Source of the DNA: JARRQB01 sp965368585
GTDB lineage: Bacteria > Pseudomonadota > Gammaproteobacteria > Chromatiales > Chromatiaceae
Length of the DNA: 24,838 nt
Assembly (NCBI GenBank): GCA_965368585.1
Contig: CBDUNM010000062.1
Coordinates: forward strand, 1-24,838
Direction of reading: 5' to 3'
Both the position numbers and the translations under genes were made by a program. Under the pieces are notes generated by a model that did not search any database, was not told the DNA's origin, and was given only the letters and a program-made list of their open reading frames with translations. Below, piece after piece: positions 14,931-23,325 of this stretch. Positions within the stretch are counted from its first letter, which is position 1. Every line of letters starts with the position of its first letter.

Positions 14931-14955
14931 CGATATCTCGCTGGAATATATATCG
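14931..14955 (-). promoter_or_regulatory. Candidate operator of the toxin-antitoxin operon
   Basis: CGATAT (14931-14936) and ATATCG (14950-14955) form an inverted repeat with a 13-base spacer, 3 bases upstream of the antitoxin ATG. The AT-rich core includes a TATATT on the minus strand that could be a -10 element. Position and symmetry fit autoregulation by the RHH antitoxin, which is an inference. Confidence 0.45.
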
Positions 14956-15375
14956 GGAAACGGTTACGCCCGTTCGGCCGCGCAACAACCTTAGGTCTTT
15001 ACCTTCCTGTTCGTGTTCGATTTCGTTGACGCACGATCGGTTTGTTCGTTGTACCGGACGGCCCCGCTCAGCCAATTTTTCGGGGTCACCGGAGTACGTC
15101 TAATTTTTACACCACGCGGCGGATCCGTGCTAGGCGTGATACTACGTGTATACGAATAAAATACCTAATAACCTCAATACGTACACGGTCAAATAACCTT
15201 GAGATGACTGCAGTAGTCCCCCGTGCCGCGGCCGACCGGATCTTCGAGACATCCCGCATACCTGTGCGGATGCAGCTCCGAAAGCAGCGCAACCGTCCTG
15301 TGCCAAGAATTTCATGCGACCTTGGGTCTTGGGTCTATACTGCCTGCGTCAGATGGGTCCGCTACGAGGCGGTAG
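14956..15375. other. Intergenic region between antitoxin and DUF5131 genes
   Basis: About 420 bp without a convincing gene. The middle (15115-15205) is AT-richer than the surroundings and may hold the promoter for the DUF5131 gene. Open frames here are Arg-rich and resemble no family I recognise. Confidence 0.4.
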
Positions 15376-16110
15376 ATGGCCGACCGCAGCAAGATCGAAT
15401 GTACCGACGCAACCTGGAACCCGGTGACGGGTTGCACTCGTCTGTCCAAGGGTTGTGATCACTGCTATGCGGAGCGATTCTCGAACCGATTTCGCAATGT
15501 GGCGGGGCATCCCTTCGAGTCCGGTTTCGATCTGACTCTGCGTCCGGCGCGACTGGATTTACCCAGAAAGTGGAAGCGCCCGCGACTCATCTTCGTCAAT
15601 TCCATGAGTGATCTGTTTCACAAGGACATCCCCGGGCGATACATCGATCAGGTGTTCGACGCCATGGAAGACGCGGATTGGCACAACTACCAGATCCTGA
15701 CCAAGCGCAGTTCTTTGATGCGCAGTTATGTCAACGCCAGGTATCCCGGCGGTAAGGCTCCGCGCCATATCTGGCTGGGGGTGTCGATTGAAGATCGCAG
15801 TGTTCGCGCGCGCCACACGCATCTGCAACAAACTCGAGCATCGACGCGCTTTATCTGCTTCGAACCCTTGCTGGGGCCGGTAATGCCCCTAGGTATCGGG
15901 GGCCTGGCGTGGGTCATTGCTAGCGGCGAAAGCGGGCCGGGCGCCCGCCCGGTGCATCCGGATTGGGTACGCCAGATACGGGATGCCTGTATCGCCGCGC
16001 AGGTGCCGTTCTTTTTCAAACAATGGGGCGGGACGCGGCCGAAAATCAAGGGCAATCTGCTCGACGGCGAAACCTGGGAGCAGTATCCGGCGCAACTGAA
16101 CAGTTCATGA
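15376..16110 (+). CDS. DUF5131 / phage Gp37/Gp68 family protein
   Basis: 244 residues from the ATG at 15376, with GAGGCGG upstream. The N-terminus has the family hallmark: IECTDATWNPVTGC, then SKGCDHCYAERF, giving Cys9, Cys20, Cys27 and Cys30. Later conserved blocks are RPRLIFVNSMSDLFH, YQILTKRS, HIWLGVSIED, RFICFEPLLGP, WVIASGESGPGARP and PFFFKQWGG. The cysteine cluster and fold resemble radical SAM-like Fe-S proteins, but enzymatic activity is not established. Homologues occur in phages and genomic islands, often near TcmP-type genes, none of which is present here. It appears complete. Confidence 0.88.
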   Translation: MADRSKIECTDATWNPVTGCTRLSKGCDHCYAERFSNRFRNVAGHPFESGFDLTLRPARLDLPRKWKRPRLIFVNSMSDLFHKDIPGRYIDQVFDAMEDADWHNYQILTKRSSLMRSYVNARYPGGKAPRHIWLGVSIEDRSVRARHTHLQQTRASTRFICFEPLLGPVMPLGIGGLAWVIASGESGPGARPVHPDWVRQIRDACIAAQVPFFFKQWGGTRPKIKGNLLDGETWEQYPAQLNSS

Positions 16111-16210
16111 CCCGTGCTCCGGCACCAAGGTTGCTGTGGCCCCGTCTGACGCGGTACCGATCGACTGCCGTCGATCCTGTCTGTCCCATGCTTCGATCGT
16201 TGTCGCCGGG

Positions 16211-16489
16211 CTAGACGAAGATACATCCGCTGTTGGAAATCAGCACCTGGAACTCTCCGACATCACGAAGTACGGACGCGACGCGAAAGTCTTGCAGGCA
16301 GGTATTGATCTGCGATATGTCCTTCTGCGCGAGGAATTCTGATTGAACGGTAATCAGATGACTTTGCTCTCCCTTGAGCAATCGAAAGGTGTAACCGCCG
16401 GTTTCGTCAAGATAGTCGACGATGGAGTAGTCTGGGAATTCGCTTTGCAGATAATCCAGAACGATTTCCAGTTTAGCGCTTTTCGGCAT
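16211..16489 (-). CDS. Small uncharacterised protein
   Basis: 92 residues with balanced composition: a helical start (KLEIVLDYLQSEFPDYSIVDY) followed by a strand-rich part (YTFRLLKGEQSHLITVQSEFL) and a C-terminal stretch ending NSGCIFV. No transmembrane segment or known motif is visible. AAGGA lies upstream of the ATG at 16489. The codon pattern looks coding, unlike nearby frames. It is convergent with the DUF5131 gene. I do not recognise the family and assign no function. Confidence 0.6.
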   Translation of the reverse strand: MPKSAKLEIVLDYLQSEFPDYSIVDYLDETGGYTFRLLKGEQSHLITVQSEFLAQKDISQINTCLQDFRVASVLRDVGEFQVLISNSGCIFV

Positions 16490-17085
16490 GGTGACGGGTC
16501 CTTAGGGTACAGCGCCCGGAGGCGAAAACTCGAGGTGCTCGTTGGTTCCAGGGCGGCTATGGCGCAGCGGCGCCGACGGCGGCCATCGCACTGCCAGGGT
16601 GACGACAGCCGCCTGCTTGGCCAGCCGTAACGACGCTGCCCCTGCCTCCATGGGTGCTGAACCGTTTAGGCAAGATTCATTCCCGGCTGTCGATCGTGCG
16701 GTGCGCACGCCGTCGCCCTCAGGTGCAAACCGCTTGCGCCCGCAGTGTAAATCCGACCTGCAAAAGACTTCAACGAACGGGGCACTTCTCCTCCCTGGTT
16801 CCGTTGTGGCACGCGCGTGATTCGATATAAAAATGCGAGACTATTTGCTCTATTTGTAGCGCAGGCGTTACATCTGCCCGCGTGTAGCCGCACTTGTCAC
16901 ACCATGGTCCGCCGGTGTGCACCTCCCATGTAAGACGAAAGTAGACACCAAAAGCCGGCATTTCGGCAGCAGCATTCGCGCGCCAAGTACAACCGAAACT
17001 GACAAGTCCACGGCAAAGTCTGCGCACCGCGACCGGCCGCGACCTGCCGCACTCGCGGGCTGTGCGCCAAAGCGGGCGCATTCTG
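16490..17085. other. Long intergenic region upstream of the redox operon
   Basis: About 600 bp in which several overlapping short frames exist on both strands, none with a recognisable domain or balanced composition. An AT-rich patch lies at 16817-16860. Upstream activator sites for the sigma-54-type promoter at 17086 could lie here, but no clear enhancer motif was identified. Confidence 0.4.
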
Positions 17086-17101
17086 TGGCATCGATATTGC
17101 G
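17086..17101 (+). promoter_or_regulatory. Candidate sigma-54 (-24/-12) promoter
   Basis: TGGCA at 17086-17090 and TTGC at 17097-17100 are separated by six bases, giving the exact GG-N10-GC spacing of RpoN promoters. The match to the consensus TGGCAC-N5-TTGCW is good apart from the C and W positions. It lies about 80 bp upstream of the oxidoreductase ATG, leaving a ~70-base leader. Enhancer sites were not identified, so the call rests on core match, position and the nitrogen-related channel gene in the operon. Confidence 0.55.
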
Positions 17102-17180
17102 TTGCCTCGCATTACAGACTTGCATGGCCTGAGTCAGATCAGACTTTCAGTGAACAACATCTGGAAAACGAGGAGAAGCA

Positions 17181-19010
17181 ATGTCAGCGATACCGAAATA
17201 CGAAACGATTACGCCCGGCGGTATTGACACCAAGGCCCGGGCGCTTTCGGCCGAACACGGTTTTGCTTCCACCGCCAAAGATATGCACTGGTTGCAGGGC
17301 AACATACCCTGCCAGGCGGCTTGTCCGGCCGGCACCGATATTCCCGGTTACCTGGAAGCTATTTACCAGGGCAGGCACGATGAAGCCTACCGTATCAATC
17401 TCCGAGACAACGTCTTTCCAGCATTACTGGGGCGGGTCTGCGGTCGTCCCTGCGAACCGCAATGCCGTCATGGCAGGGAGGGCAACGGCGATTCGGTAGC
17501 CATTTGTTCCTCTAAACGCGCTGCTGCCGATCTGCGTGCGCATGCCGAACCGGTCGTACTGCCGGCGTTGTTCGGGCAGTCCGGCAAGAAAGTCGCTGTG
17601 ATCGGTGCCGGGGTCGCGGGACTGGCGGCGGCACGGGAGTTGGCGCGGTACGGCCACTCGGTGACCGTTTACGAAAAACACACCAGCCCTGGCGGGATGC
17701 TCAACCAGGGTATCCCGGTATTTCGCCTGCCGCGTGACATCATCGGTTTGGAGATCGATCAGGTCATCGCCTGTGGCGTCGAAATCAAATGTGGTGTCAG
17801 CATCGGTGCCGATATCAGCGTGCAGACCCTGATGCAGGAAAACGATGCCGTGGTGCTCGCCGCCGGAACCCTCAAGCCGAACAACCTGGATCTGCCGAAT
17901 AAGGAGTTACTCGGTATCGAGCACGGCCTGGACTTTCTCCTGGAAGTCAACGAAAAGGGCCGCAAAGAGATCGGAACCCGGGTAGTGATAGTCGGCGGCG
18001 GCTATACCGCGATGGACTGTGCGCGCAGCGCCATCAGATTGGGCGCACCTGATCTGAAAGTCTATTATCGCCGTCGTGTAAACGACCTGCTGATACTTCC
18101 GGAAGAACTGAAACAGTTGCAGGAGGAATCCGGTTGGATGGAGTTTTCCTGCAACCCAGTGGCCTATCTGGGTAAGAACGGGCGCGTGACCGGTGTGCGT
18201 TTCGTCCGGACGGCGCCCGGCGAACCCGATCAGAACGGTCGTCGCAGTGCGGTTCCGATTGCAGGATCCGAGTTCGTCGTGCAGACCGATCACGTGATAC
18301 TGGCCACCGGCCAGTTTCCGGATACCACCTGGCTGGATGCGACCCTGCGGGACAAGATGTTGGCAGCCGATGGCTGGCTGGCCAGCGGTGAGGCGTATGC
18401 GACGACCCAGGATAAGGTGTTCGCAGCCGGCGACTACGCGATCGGGGCAAGTAGCCTGATCAATGCCATAGGTCATGCCAAGGACTGCGCACGCGCCGTC
18501 GACGAGTACCTGATGGGCCGCAAACGGCTGATGGATGTGGCCGTGGTCGAGGACGCGCAAACCACTGGCCGCTCGCGCGCCCTGGATGCGATCCCTGTCC
18601 ACGCCATGCCGACCTTGCCGGTCACCGAACGCACATTCACCGCCGAAGTCGAAACCGGCTACACCCGCAAAGATGCCGACAGCGAGGCTAGCCGTTGTTA
18701 CTTCTGTCACTACAAGTTCGAGATCGACGACAACAAGTGCGTTCTTTGCGATGAGTGCCTGATCGTCAAACCGGTGGCGAACTGTATTGTGGAAGTCAGC
18801 AGTCTGCGGTTTGGTGAGCAGGGCGAGATCATCGGTTATGACAAGGTCGATCCGGGTAAAACCAAGCCCCTGTACTACAGCGGCCTGTACATCGATCAGA
18901 CACAGTGCATTCGGTGCGGCGCCTGCGAACGGGTATGTCCCACCGGCGCCATATCGATACAGAAGGTCAGCCGGCGGACGGTGACGGCTCAAGTGTCTGC
19001 TGTGACTTGA
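17181..19010 (+). CDS. GltD-like FAD/NAD(P) oxidoreductase with extra Fe-S domains
   Basis: 609 residues; GAGGAG lies just before the ATG. An N-terminal Fe-S domain of the GltD type has Cys44, Cys48, Cys87, Cys91, Cys95 and Cys109 (GRVCGRPCEPQC). FAD binding: GAGVAGLAAARE (142-153) and FAAGDYAIG. NAD(P) binding: VGGGYTAMDCA (271-281). The C-terminal 100 residues add ferredoxin-like clusters: Cys506/509, Cys520/523/526/535 and the classic CIRCGACERVCP (576-587). Such proteins pass electrons between NAD(P)H and a partner through FAD and 4Fe-4S centres. With a molybdopterin enzyme gene 86 bp downstream, it is probably that enzyme's electron-transfer subunit. It is cytoplasmic, with no signal peptide. 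The direction of electron flow is unknown. Confidence 0.9.
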   Translation: MSAIPKYETITPGGIDTKARALSAEHGFASTAKDMHWLQGNIPCQAACPAGTDIPGYLEAIYQGRHDEAYRINLRDNVFPALLGRVCGRPCEPQCRHGREGNGDSVAICSSKRAAADLRAHAEPVVLPALFGQSGKKVAVIGAGVAGLAAARELARYGHSVTVYEKHTSPGGMLNQGIPVFRLPRDIIGLEIDQVIACGVEIKCGVSIGADISVQTLMQENDAVVLAAGTLKPNNLDLPNKELLGIEHGLDFLLEVNEKGRKEIGTRVVIVGGGYTAMDCARSAIRLGAPDLKVYYRRRVNDLLILPEELKQLQEESGWMEFSCNPVAYLGKNGRVTGVRFVRTAPGEPDQNGRRSAVPIAGSEFVVQTDHVILATGQFPDTTWLDATLRDKMLAADGWLASGEAYATTQDKVFAAGDYAIGASSLINAIGHAKDCARAVDEYLMGRKRLMDVAVVEDAQTTGRSRALDAIPVHAMPTLPVTERTFTAEVETGYTRKDADSEASRCYFCHYKFEIDDNKCVLCDECLIVKPVANCIVEVSSLRFGEQGEIIGYDKVDPGKTKPLYYSGLYIDQTQCIRCGACERVCPTGAISIQKVSRRTVTAQVSAVT

Positions 19011-19096
19011 ACCCGAGATCACCCTGCCGGATGTGCCTATGTGTCTGCGCGCAGCACAACTGCATCGAATTCGAACTGTAGACGGAGTAACCAACC

Positions 19097-21280
19097 ATGT
19101 CTGATCATGCCTCTAAGATTACCGTCCCTGAAGACCACAGCGTCGTCCACATCGCCTGTCCTCACGATTGTCCCGATACCTGTTCGGCGCTGGTCACGGT
19201 AAACAACGAAACCGGCCGTGCGGTAAGCATCCAGGGGGATCCTACGCATCCTATCACCAAGGGCTATCTGTGCAACAAGGTGAACAACTACATTGACTTG
19301 GTCTACAGCGAGAAACGGATGCTGTATCCGCATAAAAGGGTTGGACCCAAGGGACCTGGCGCGCGCTTTCGTCGCATCAGCTGGGATGAGGCCCTGGATA
19401 CCATCGTCGAGAACTTCAAGACCAATATTGAGGCGTACGGTCCGGAGTCCATTCAGCCGTTTTCCTATTCCGGAACCCTCGGCATGCTCAACTTCTGGGG
19501 CATGGATCAGCGCTTCTGGAACAAGATGAACGCGGCGCGCCTGGAACAGACCATCTGTATCTACGCCGCTCTCTGGGCCAACCTGCACACTTACGGGGTC
19601 AGCAGCGGGCCGGATACCGCGGACATCGCGGATGCTGAGTACATTATTTTATGGGGCGCGAATATCGTCAGCACCGGCGTCCACATGGTGCCTTTTCTGC
19701 AGGAGGCGAAGCGCAAGGGAACCAAGGTTGTGGTCATAGACCCGCGGCGTACGCGCACGACGCGATTCGCCGATTGGCACATTCAGCCGAAGCCCGCCAC
19801 CGACGGCGCCCTGGCCCTGGGTATGATGAAGGTGATCGTCGACCACGGTCTGCATGACGAAGACTTCCTGCGCGAACATGCCGATGGTTGGGAAGAGTTC
19901 CTGCAGGATCATTTGCCCGCCTATACCTTGGACAAGGTTGCCGGAATCACGGGCATTCCCGCGGCGGATGTCGAGAAACTCGCCCTGGAATACGCAGGCA
20001 CCAGAAAATCGCACATACGCGCTAATTACGGACTCAATCGTCACGACAACTCCGGTGCAACCAGTCGCTGTATCCTGCTGCTGCCCGCCATTACCGGAGC
20101 CTGGCGAGATCCGAAGGGAGGCGCCGGATTCGGCGTGCTCGATGAAATGTGGTTGGATTTCCCGATCGCCACCTTGCAAAAGCCAGAACTCGGCAAGCGG
20201 GCCGAGTCACGCATGATTAATATGGTGCAGATGGGGCGGGCGCTCAATGACAAGACCCTGGATCCCCCGATCAAGAGTCTCTTTGTTTACAACTCGGATA
20301 TCGCCAACTGCATTCCGGATACCAATCTGACCCGCGCGGGTTTGTCGCGAGATGATCTGTTCGTGGTGGTGCACGATCCCTTCTTTACCGACAGTTGCGA
20401 CTACGCCGACATCATATTGCCTGCCGACACCCAGCTGGAACATCAGGAGTTTCACGCGGCTTACGGTCACTACTACTACGCGATCAGCGATCAGGCGATA
20501 GAACCGTTGGGCGAGAGCATGCGCAACACCGAATTGTTTCGACAACTGGCCAAGCGTATGGGTTATACCGAGCCCGAGCTGTATACCAGCGATGAGGACA
20601 TGATTAAAGAGTGTATCGACGGCGACGCCCATGCGCTGATGGAAGGCTTGAGCTACACAGAGATGAAGAAGACTGGCTGGGCACGCGGCAAGGTCAATGC
20701 CGAGCGGCGCGACCGTCTGAAGAATGGCTGGCCGACACCGAACGGCAGGATCCAGTTCTATGTCGAGGCGCTGAAAGAAGAAGGGGTAAACCCGTGGCCG
20801 GCCTACCTGCCCGAAAAGGAAGGATTGGCCAACGAGGAATTGACCAGGAAATATCCGCTGCAGGTACTCAGTACCGCCACACACCATTTCATCGGGGGTT
20901 CTTTCCAGCAAGTGCCGCGCCTGGTGGCGATGCAGTCTCGCCCCACGGTTGAGATGAATTCCGACGATGCCGCGTCGCGCGGGATCACCGACGGTGATCT
21001 GTGTCGTCTGTTCAACGATCGCGGTGAAACTTACGCGTACGCCGTGATTGCCGAAGGCATGCTGCCGGGCGTACTCGGAACGCAAAAACAACTGCGCGGC
21101 ACCTGGACCCCCGGCGGCGTCAACGCTAACGCATTGAGCTCGGAGGAGGTGACGGATTTCGGTCATTCACCGGTATTTTTCTCGGTGTTGGCAGAAATCG
21201 AAAAGATCGAAGGAGACGAGGTCAGAGTCAATGACAAGGTTAAGTCTGACGCGGCGCTGCACGTGAACAAGGTGTCGTAA
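19097..21280 (+). CDS. Molybdopterin-dependent oxidoreductase (DMSO reductase family)
   Basis: 727 residues; GGAG lies upstream of the ATG. The N-terminal 4Fe-4S site is CPHDCPDTC plus a distant Cys (Cys21, 25, 29 and 59). The Mo/W-bisPGD domains follow (GYLCNK, WDEALD, ILWGANIVST, VVVIDPRRTRT, ADIILPADTQLE). The C-terminal molybdopterin dinucleotide-binding domain is at about residues 610-710. There is no TAT or Sec signal, so it is cytoplasmic. The likely Mo-ligand region is QTICIYAALW, with Cys154 the best candidate. It resembles uncharacterised BisC/formate-dehydrogenase-like enzymes, and the substrate cannot be named. It lies between the Fe-S flavoprotein and the amide/urea channel genes, implying a shared pathway. 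Confidence 0.9.
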   Translation: MSDHASKITVPEDHSVVHIACPHDCPDTCSALVTVNNETGRAVSIQGDPTHPITKGYLCNKVNNYIDLVYSEKRMLYPHKRVGPKGPGARFRRISWDEALDTIVENFKTNIEAYGPESIQPFSYSGTLGMLNFWGMDQRFWNKMNAARLEQTICIYAALWANLHTYGVSSGPDTADIADAEYIILWGANIVSTGVHMVPFLQEAKRKGTKVVVIDPRRTRTTRFADWHIQPKPATDGALALGMMKVIVDHGLHDEDFLREHADGWEEFLQDHLPAYTLDKVAGITGIPAADVEKLALEYAGTRKSHIRANYGLNRHDNSGATSRCILLLPAITGAWRDPKGGAGFGVLDEMWLDFPIATLQKPELGKRAESRMINMVQMGRALNDKTLDPPIKSLFVYNSDIANCIPDTNLTRAGLSRDDLFVVVHDPFFTDSCDYADIILPADTQLEHQEFHAAYGHYYYAISDQAIEPLGESMRNTELFRQLAKRMGYTEPELYTSDEDMIKECIDGDAHALMEGLSYTEMKKTGWARGKVNAERRDRLKNGWPTPNGRIQFYVEALKEEGVNPWPAYLPEKEGLANEELTRKYPLQVLSTATHHFIGGSFQQVPRLVAMQSRPTVEMNSDDAASRGITDGDLCRLFNDRGETYAYAVIAEGMLPGVLGTQKQLRGTWTPGGVNANALSSEEVTDFGHSPVFFSVLAEIEKIEGDEVRVNDKVKSDAALHVNKVS

Positions 21281-21456
21281 CAGACCAATGAAATTCTACT
21301 CAGACGGCACGATACGGCGTTGAACGCAGAGTCAAAATGCTTATTTACGCGCATCAACTTTGCGTTTTTCGCCCACGGCGTCCGGTCTCGCCGCGTGCCT
21401 GAACGAGTTTCAATAGCCCGTTAAGACCTGGAAGGCACATCAAGGCAACAATTTAT

Positions 21457-21473
21457 ACCAACATACTATTGGT
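21457..21473 (+). promoter_or_regulatory. Inverted repeat just upstream of the channel gene RBS
   Basis: ACCAA (21457-21461) and TTGGT (21469-21473) flank a 7-base spacer and end directly before the Shine-Dalgarno CGGAGGA (21474-21480). It could be an operator or a small mRNA hairpin affecting translation of the channel. The stem is short, so this is tentative. Confidence 0.35.
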
Positions 21474-21486
21474 CGGAGGATAGAAC

Positions 21487-22032
21487 ATGACGGGTCACTT
21501 CTTAGGCGTTTCATTGTTGTTCATCGGATTCATTCTGGTTATCAACGCACTCTGGTTGCAAGGCAAGGTCGATACCAAAGACGTCGGCATATTCAATCTG
21601 ATCGTCGGCATACTGGCGACCGTGGCGGCGATGTATTTCGGTCTGGTGCAAGGAGATTTTCCGCTCTGTGCCGGCGGATTGTTGTTCGCAATTACCTACT
21701 TGTGGGTTGGCATCAACGCATTGCGTGGCGCCGAAGATCAGCGTGCGTTGGGTTATTATTGCCTGCTGGTGGCGGCCACGACCGTACCCTTCGCGGTGAA
21801 GTCCTATCTGGCCGGCGACCTGGGTTGGGCGTTCGAGTGGGCGACCTACGGCTTCCTCTGGTTTCTGTTTTACTTGGTCATGGCCAAAGGCAATACCAAG
21901 GTTATGGGGCTGACCGTGGCAACCACTTATGCCGTAGGTATCATGGTCGCGGTCACCGGATGGGCTTACTTGTATGGCTACTGGCCCTTCGGCAACTGGT
22001 GGCCGTTGGAACAGGCGGTTGTCGGACTCTGA
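21487..22032 (+). CDS. AmiS/UreI family amide/urea channel
   Basis: 181 residues with six membrane helices and little else. The pattern fits AmiS/UreI: the N-terminal FLGVSLLFIGFILVINALWL, the central GGLLFAITYLWVGINAL and the late TYGFLWFLFYLVMA and VTGWAYLYGYW. Relatives are the H. pylori proton-gated urea channel UreI and AmiS of amidase operons; both let small amides or urea cross the inner membrane. A strong GGAGGA lies 6 bases before the ATG. No urease or amidase gene is in the window, so its substrate should relate to the redox genes upstream (about 200 bp away on the same strand). It may share their transcript. Confidence 0.87.
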   Translation: MTGHFLGVSLLFIGFILVINALWLQGKVDTKDVGIFNLIVGILATVAAMYFGLVQGDFPLCAGGLLFAITYLWVGINALRGAEDQRALGYYCLLVAATTVPFAVKSYLAGDLGWAFEWATYGFLWFLFYLVMAKGNTKVMGLTVATTYAVGIMVAVTGWAYLYGYWPFGNWWPLEQAVVGL

Positions 22033-22061
22033 TTTTCCGGCGCCTCGCGGTGTAGAGGGCT

Positions 22062-22090
22062 GGGCCTTGCCGATGCTGCTGGCAAGGTCC
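22062..22090 (+). terminator. Stem-loop after the channel gene
   Basis: GGGCCTTGCC (22062-22071) and GGCAAGGTCC (22081-22090) form a 10-bp stem with one G-U pair and a 9-base loop, 30 bp after the channel stop. No T-run follows, so it may be a Rho-assisted terminator or a stabilising 3' structure. Confidence 0.5.
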
Positions 22091-22436
22091 CGCCTCTATT
22101 CGGCGGGCCGTGCCCTGATCGGGCTGGTGGTCGTGCAGCAGATCGCTCTCAATCCATAGCTACAGCTATGAATGCGATATTGCTGGTTCTGGCCTACGGC
22201 CCACCGGTTCCGGATCGGTACGAGTATCCCCAGGTCGGTCGATCGACCGTCAACTATCCTCGATGCGGTATCGGGCTGGACTGGGGGTCCTGAAGCGGCG
22301 CGACTCTGGCGCAGAAACAGGCGATCGTCAGTCTGATCAACGACGAACGCGGCGCTCACGGTCAGCGTCGACTATGCGAAAGTCGACGGTACCGCCACCG
22401 CACTCGGGGAGGCCCGCCGCCTGAGCGATCGGCGGT
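22091..22436. other. Intergenic region between convergent genes, no gene seen
   Basis: About 345 bp between the channel gene (plus) and the hydrolase gene (minus). A 41-codon plus frame from the ATG at 22168 has no recognisable features. A small inverted repeat, CCGCC/GGCGG around 22414-22434, may serve the end of the hydrolase transcript. Possible old coding remnants could not be assigned to a family. Confidence 0.4.
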
Positions 22437-23300
22437 TCAGGGAGAGACGCCTTGCCACTCGGTGATGAAGTCGTCAAGATAATCGGCAACGACATCGGGA
22501 CGGTCTTCCTGCACATAGTGCCCTGCGCGCTCGATCACCTGGAAGCGTGTAGGTCCGGCGATGGCCTGCTTAAGCTGTCGTCCCGCTTCTACCGGCATCC
22601 ACGCGTCGTGGGAAGCCCAGCAGATCAAGGTCGGGCAGCGTATCTTGCTGTGATCGACCGACAGCGTTTCATCGTTGGTCGGTTCCGAACACACCTTCAC
22701 CAGCGACTTCATGCCGGTCAGGCCGGGCCCTCTTGCCCAGAACCCAAGGTAGTTCTCCTTGATGTTCTTGTCGGTAAACGCCGTTTTTGCATAGCTACCG
22801 GTCCTCAACAGCGCCGGGAATGTCGCAGCGGCCTGTTTCATGGCCTGTGTCAACGTATCGTCGTCGGCACCGACCAGATCATTGAATCCCTCTACCTCGA
22901 GTACCGGCCAGTAATCGAATACGACCGGATCGAACAAGGCGAGTCGCGATATGTGGTCGCAGTGCCGCGCGGCCATGATCTGACACGCGCCGCCACCGTG
23001 ATCGTGCCCAACGAGAATGACCTCGCCCTTGAGTTCCAACGCTTCGATTACCGCCCTGATCACCTCGGCCTGATTACCCAGGCTATGTTTAAAATCGTCG
23101 AGCGGCATGTCCGACTGACCGTAGCCCATCATGTCCATTGCATAGGTGCGGTAGCGGTCGGACATGTGGCCCTGCACGTGCCGCCACAGGCGCGAGTTGG
23201 TCGGAATGCCGTGAACCATGAGAATGGCCGGTCCTGAAGCGCCGGCCTGCTCAACGTGAATTGAACGGGATTTCCCGTCCAGGTTGATATTGACTTTCAT
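22437..23300 (-). CDS. Alpha/beta-fold hydrolase with Asp nucleophile
   Basis: 287 residues. The nucleophile elbow is GHDHGGG with Asp100, in place of the Ser of esterases. The oxyanion motif HGIPTNSRLW is at 30-39, the acid Asp232 is in SHDAWMP, and the catalytic His261 is in ERAGHYVQED. An Asp nucleophile is typical of haloalkane or haloacid dehalogenases and epoxide hydrolases, which act through an ester intermediate. Haloalkane dehalogenases usually have Trp after the Asp; here it is His, so a standard dehalogenase is less likely. There is no signal peptide, so it is cytoplasmic. The tetR-type gene lies 25 bp upstream on the same strand and probably controls it. The substrate is unknown. 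Confidence 0.87.
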   Translation of the reverse strand: MKVNINLDGKSRSIHVEQAGASGPAILMVHGIPTNSRLWRHVQGHMSDRYRTYAMDMMGYGQSDMPLDDFKHSLGNQAEVIRAVIEALELKGEVILVGHDHGGGACQIMAARHCDHISRLALFDPVVFDYWPVLEVEGFNDLVGADDDTLTQAMKQAAATFPALLRTGSYAKTAFTDKNIKENYLGFWARGPGLTGMKSLVKVCSEPTNDETLSVDHSKIRCPTLICWASHDAWMPVEAGRQLKQAIAGPTRFQVIERAGHYVQEDRPDVVADYLDDFITEWQGVSP

Positions 23301-23325
23301 CGATTGACTCCCGAGTTGGTCCGGA

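Noticed and set aside
17907..19094. 395-residue minus-strand frame opposite the flavoprotein
   Set aside because: It is antisense to a well-supported gene and lacks any recognisable domain.
20207..21166. 319-residue minus-strand frame opposite the molybdoenzyme
   Set aside because: It is a shadow of the molybdoenzyme gene, with no domain or ribosome site.
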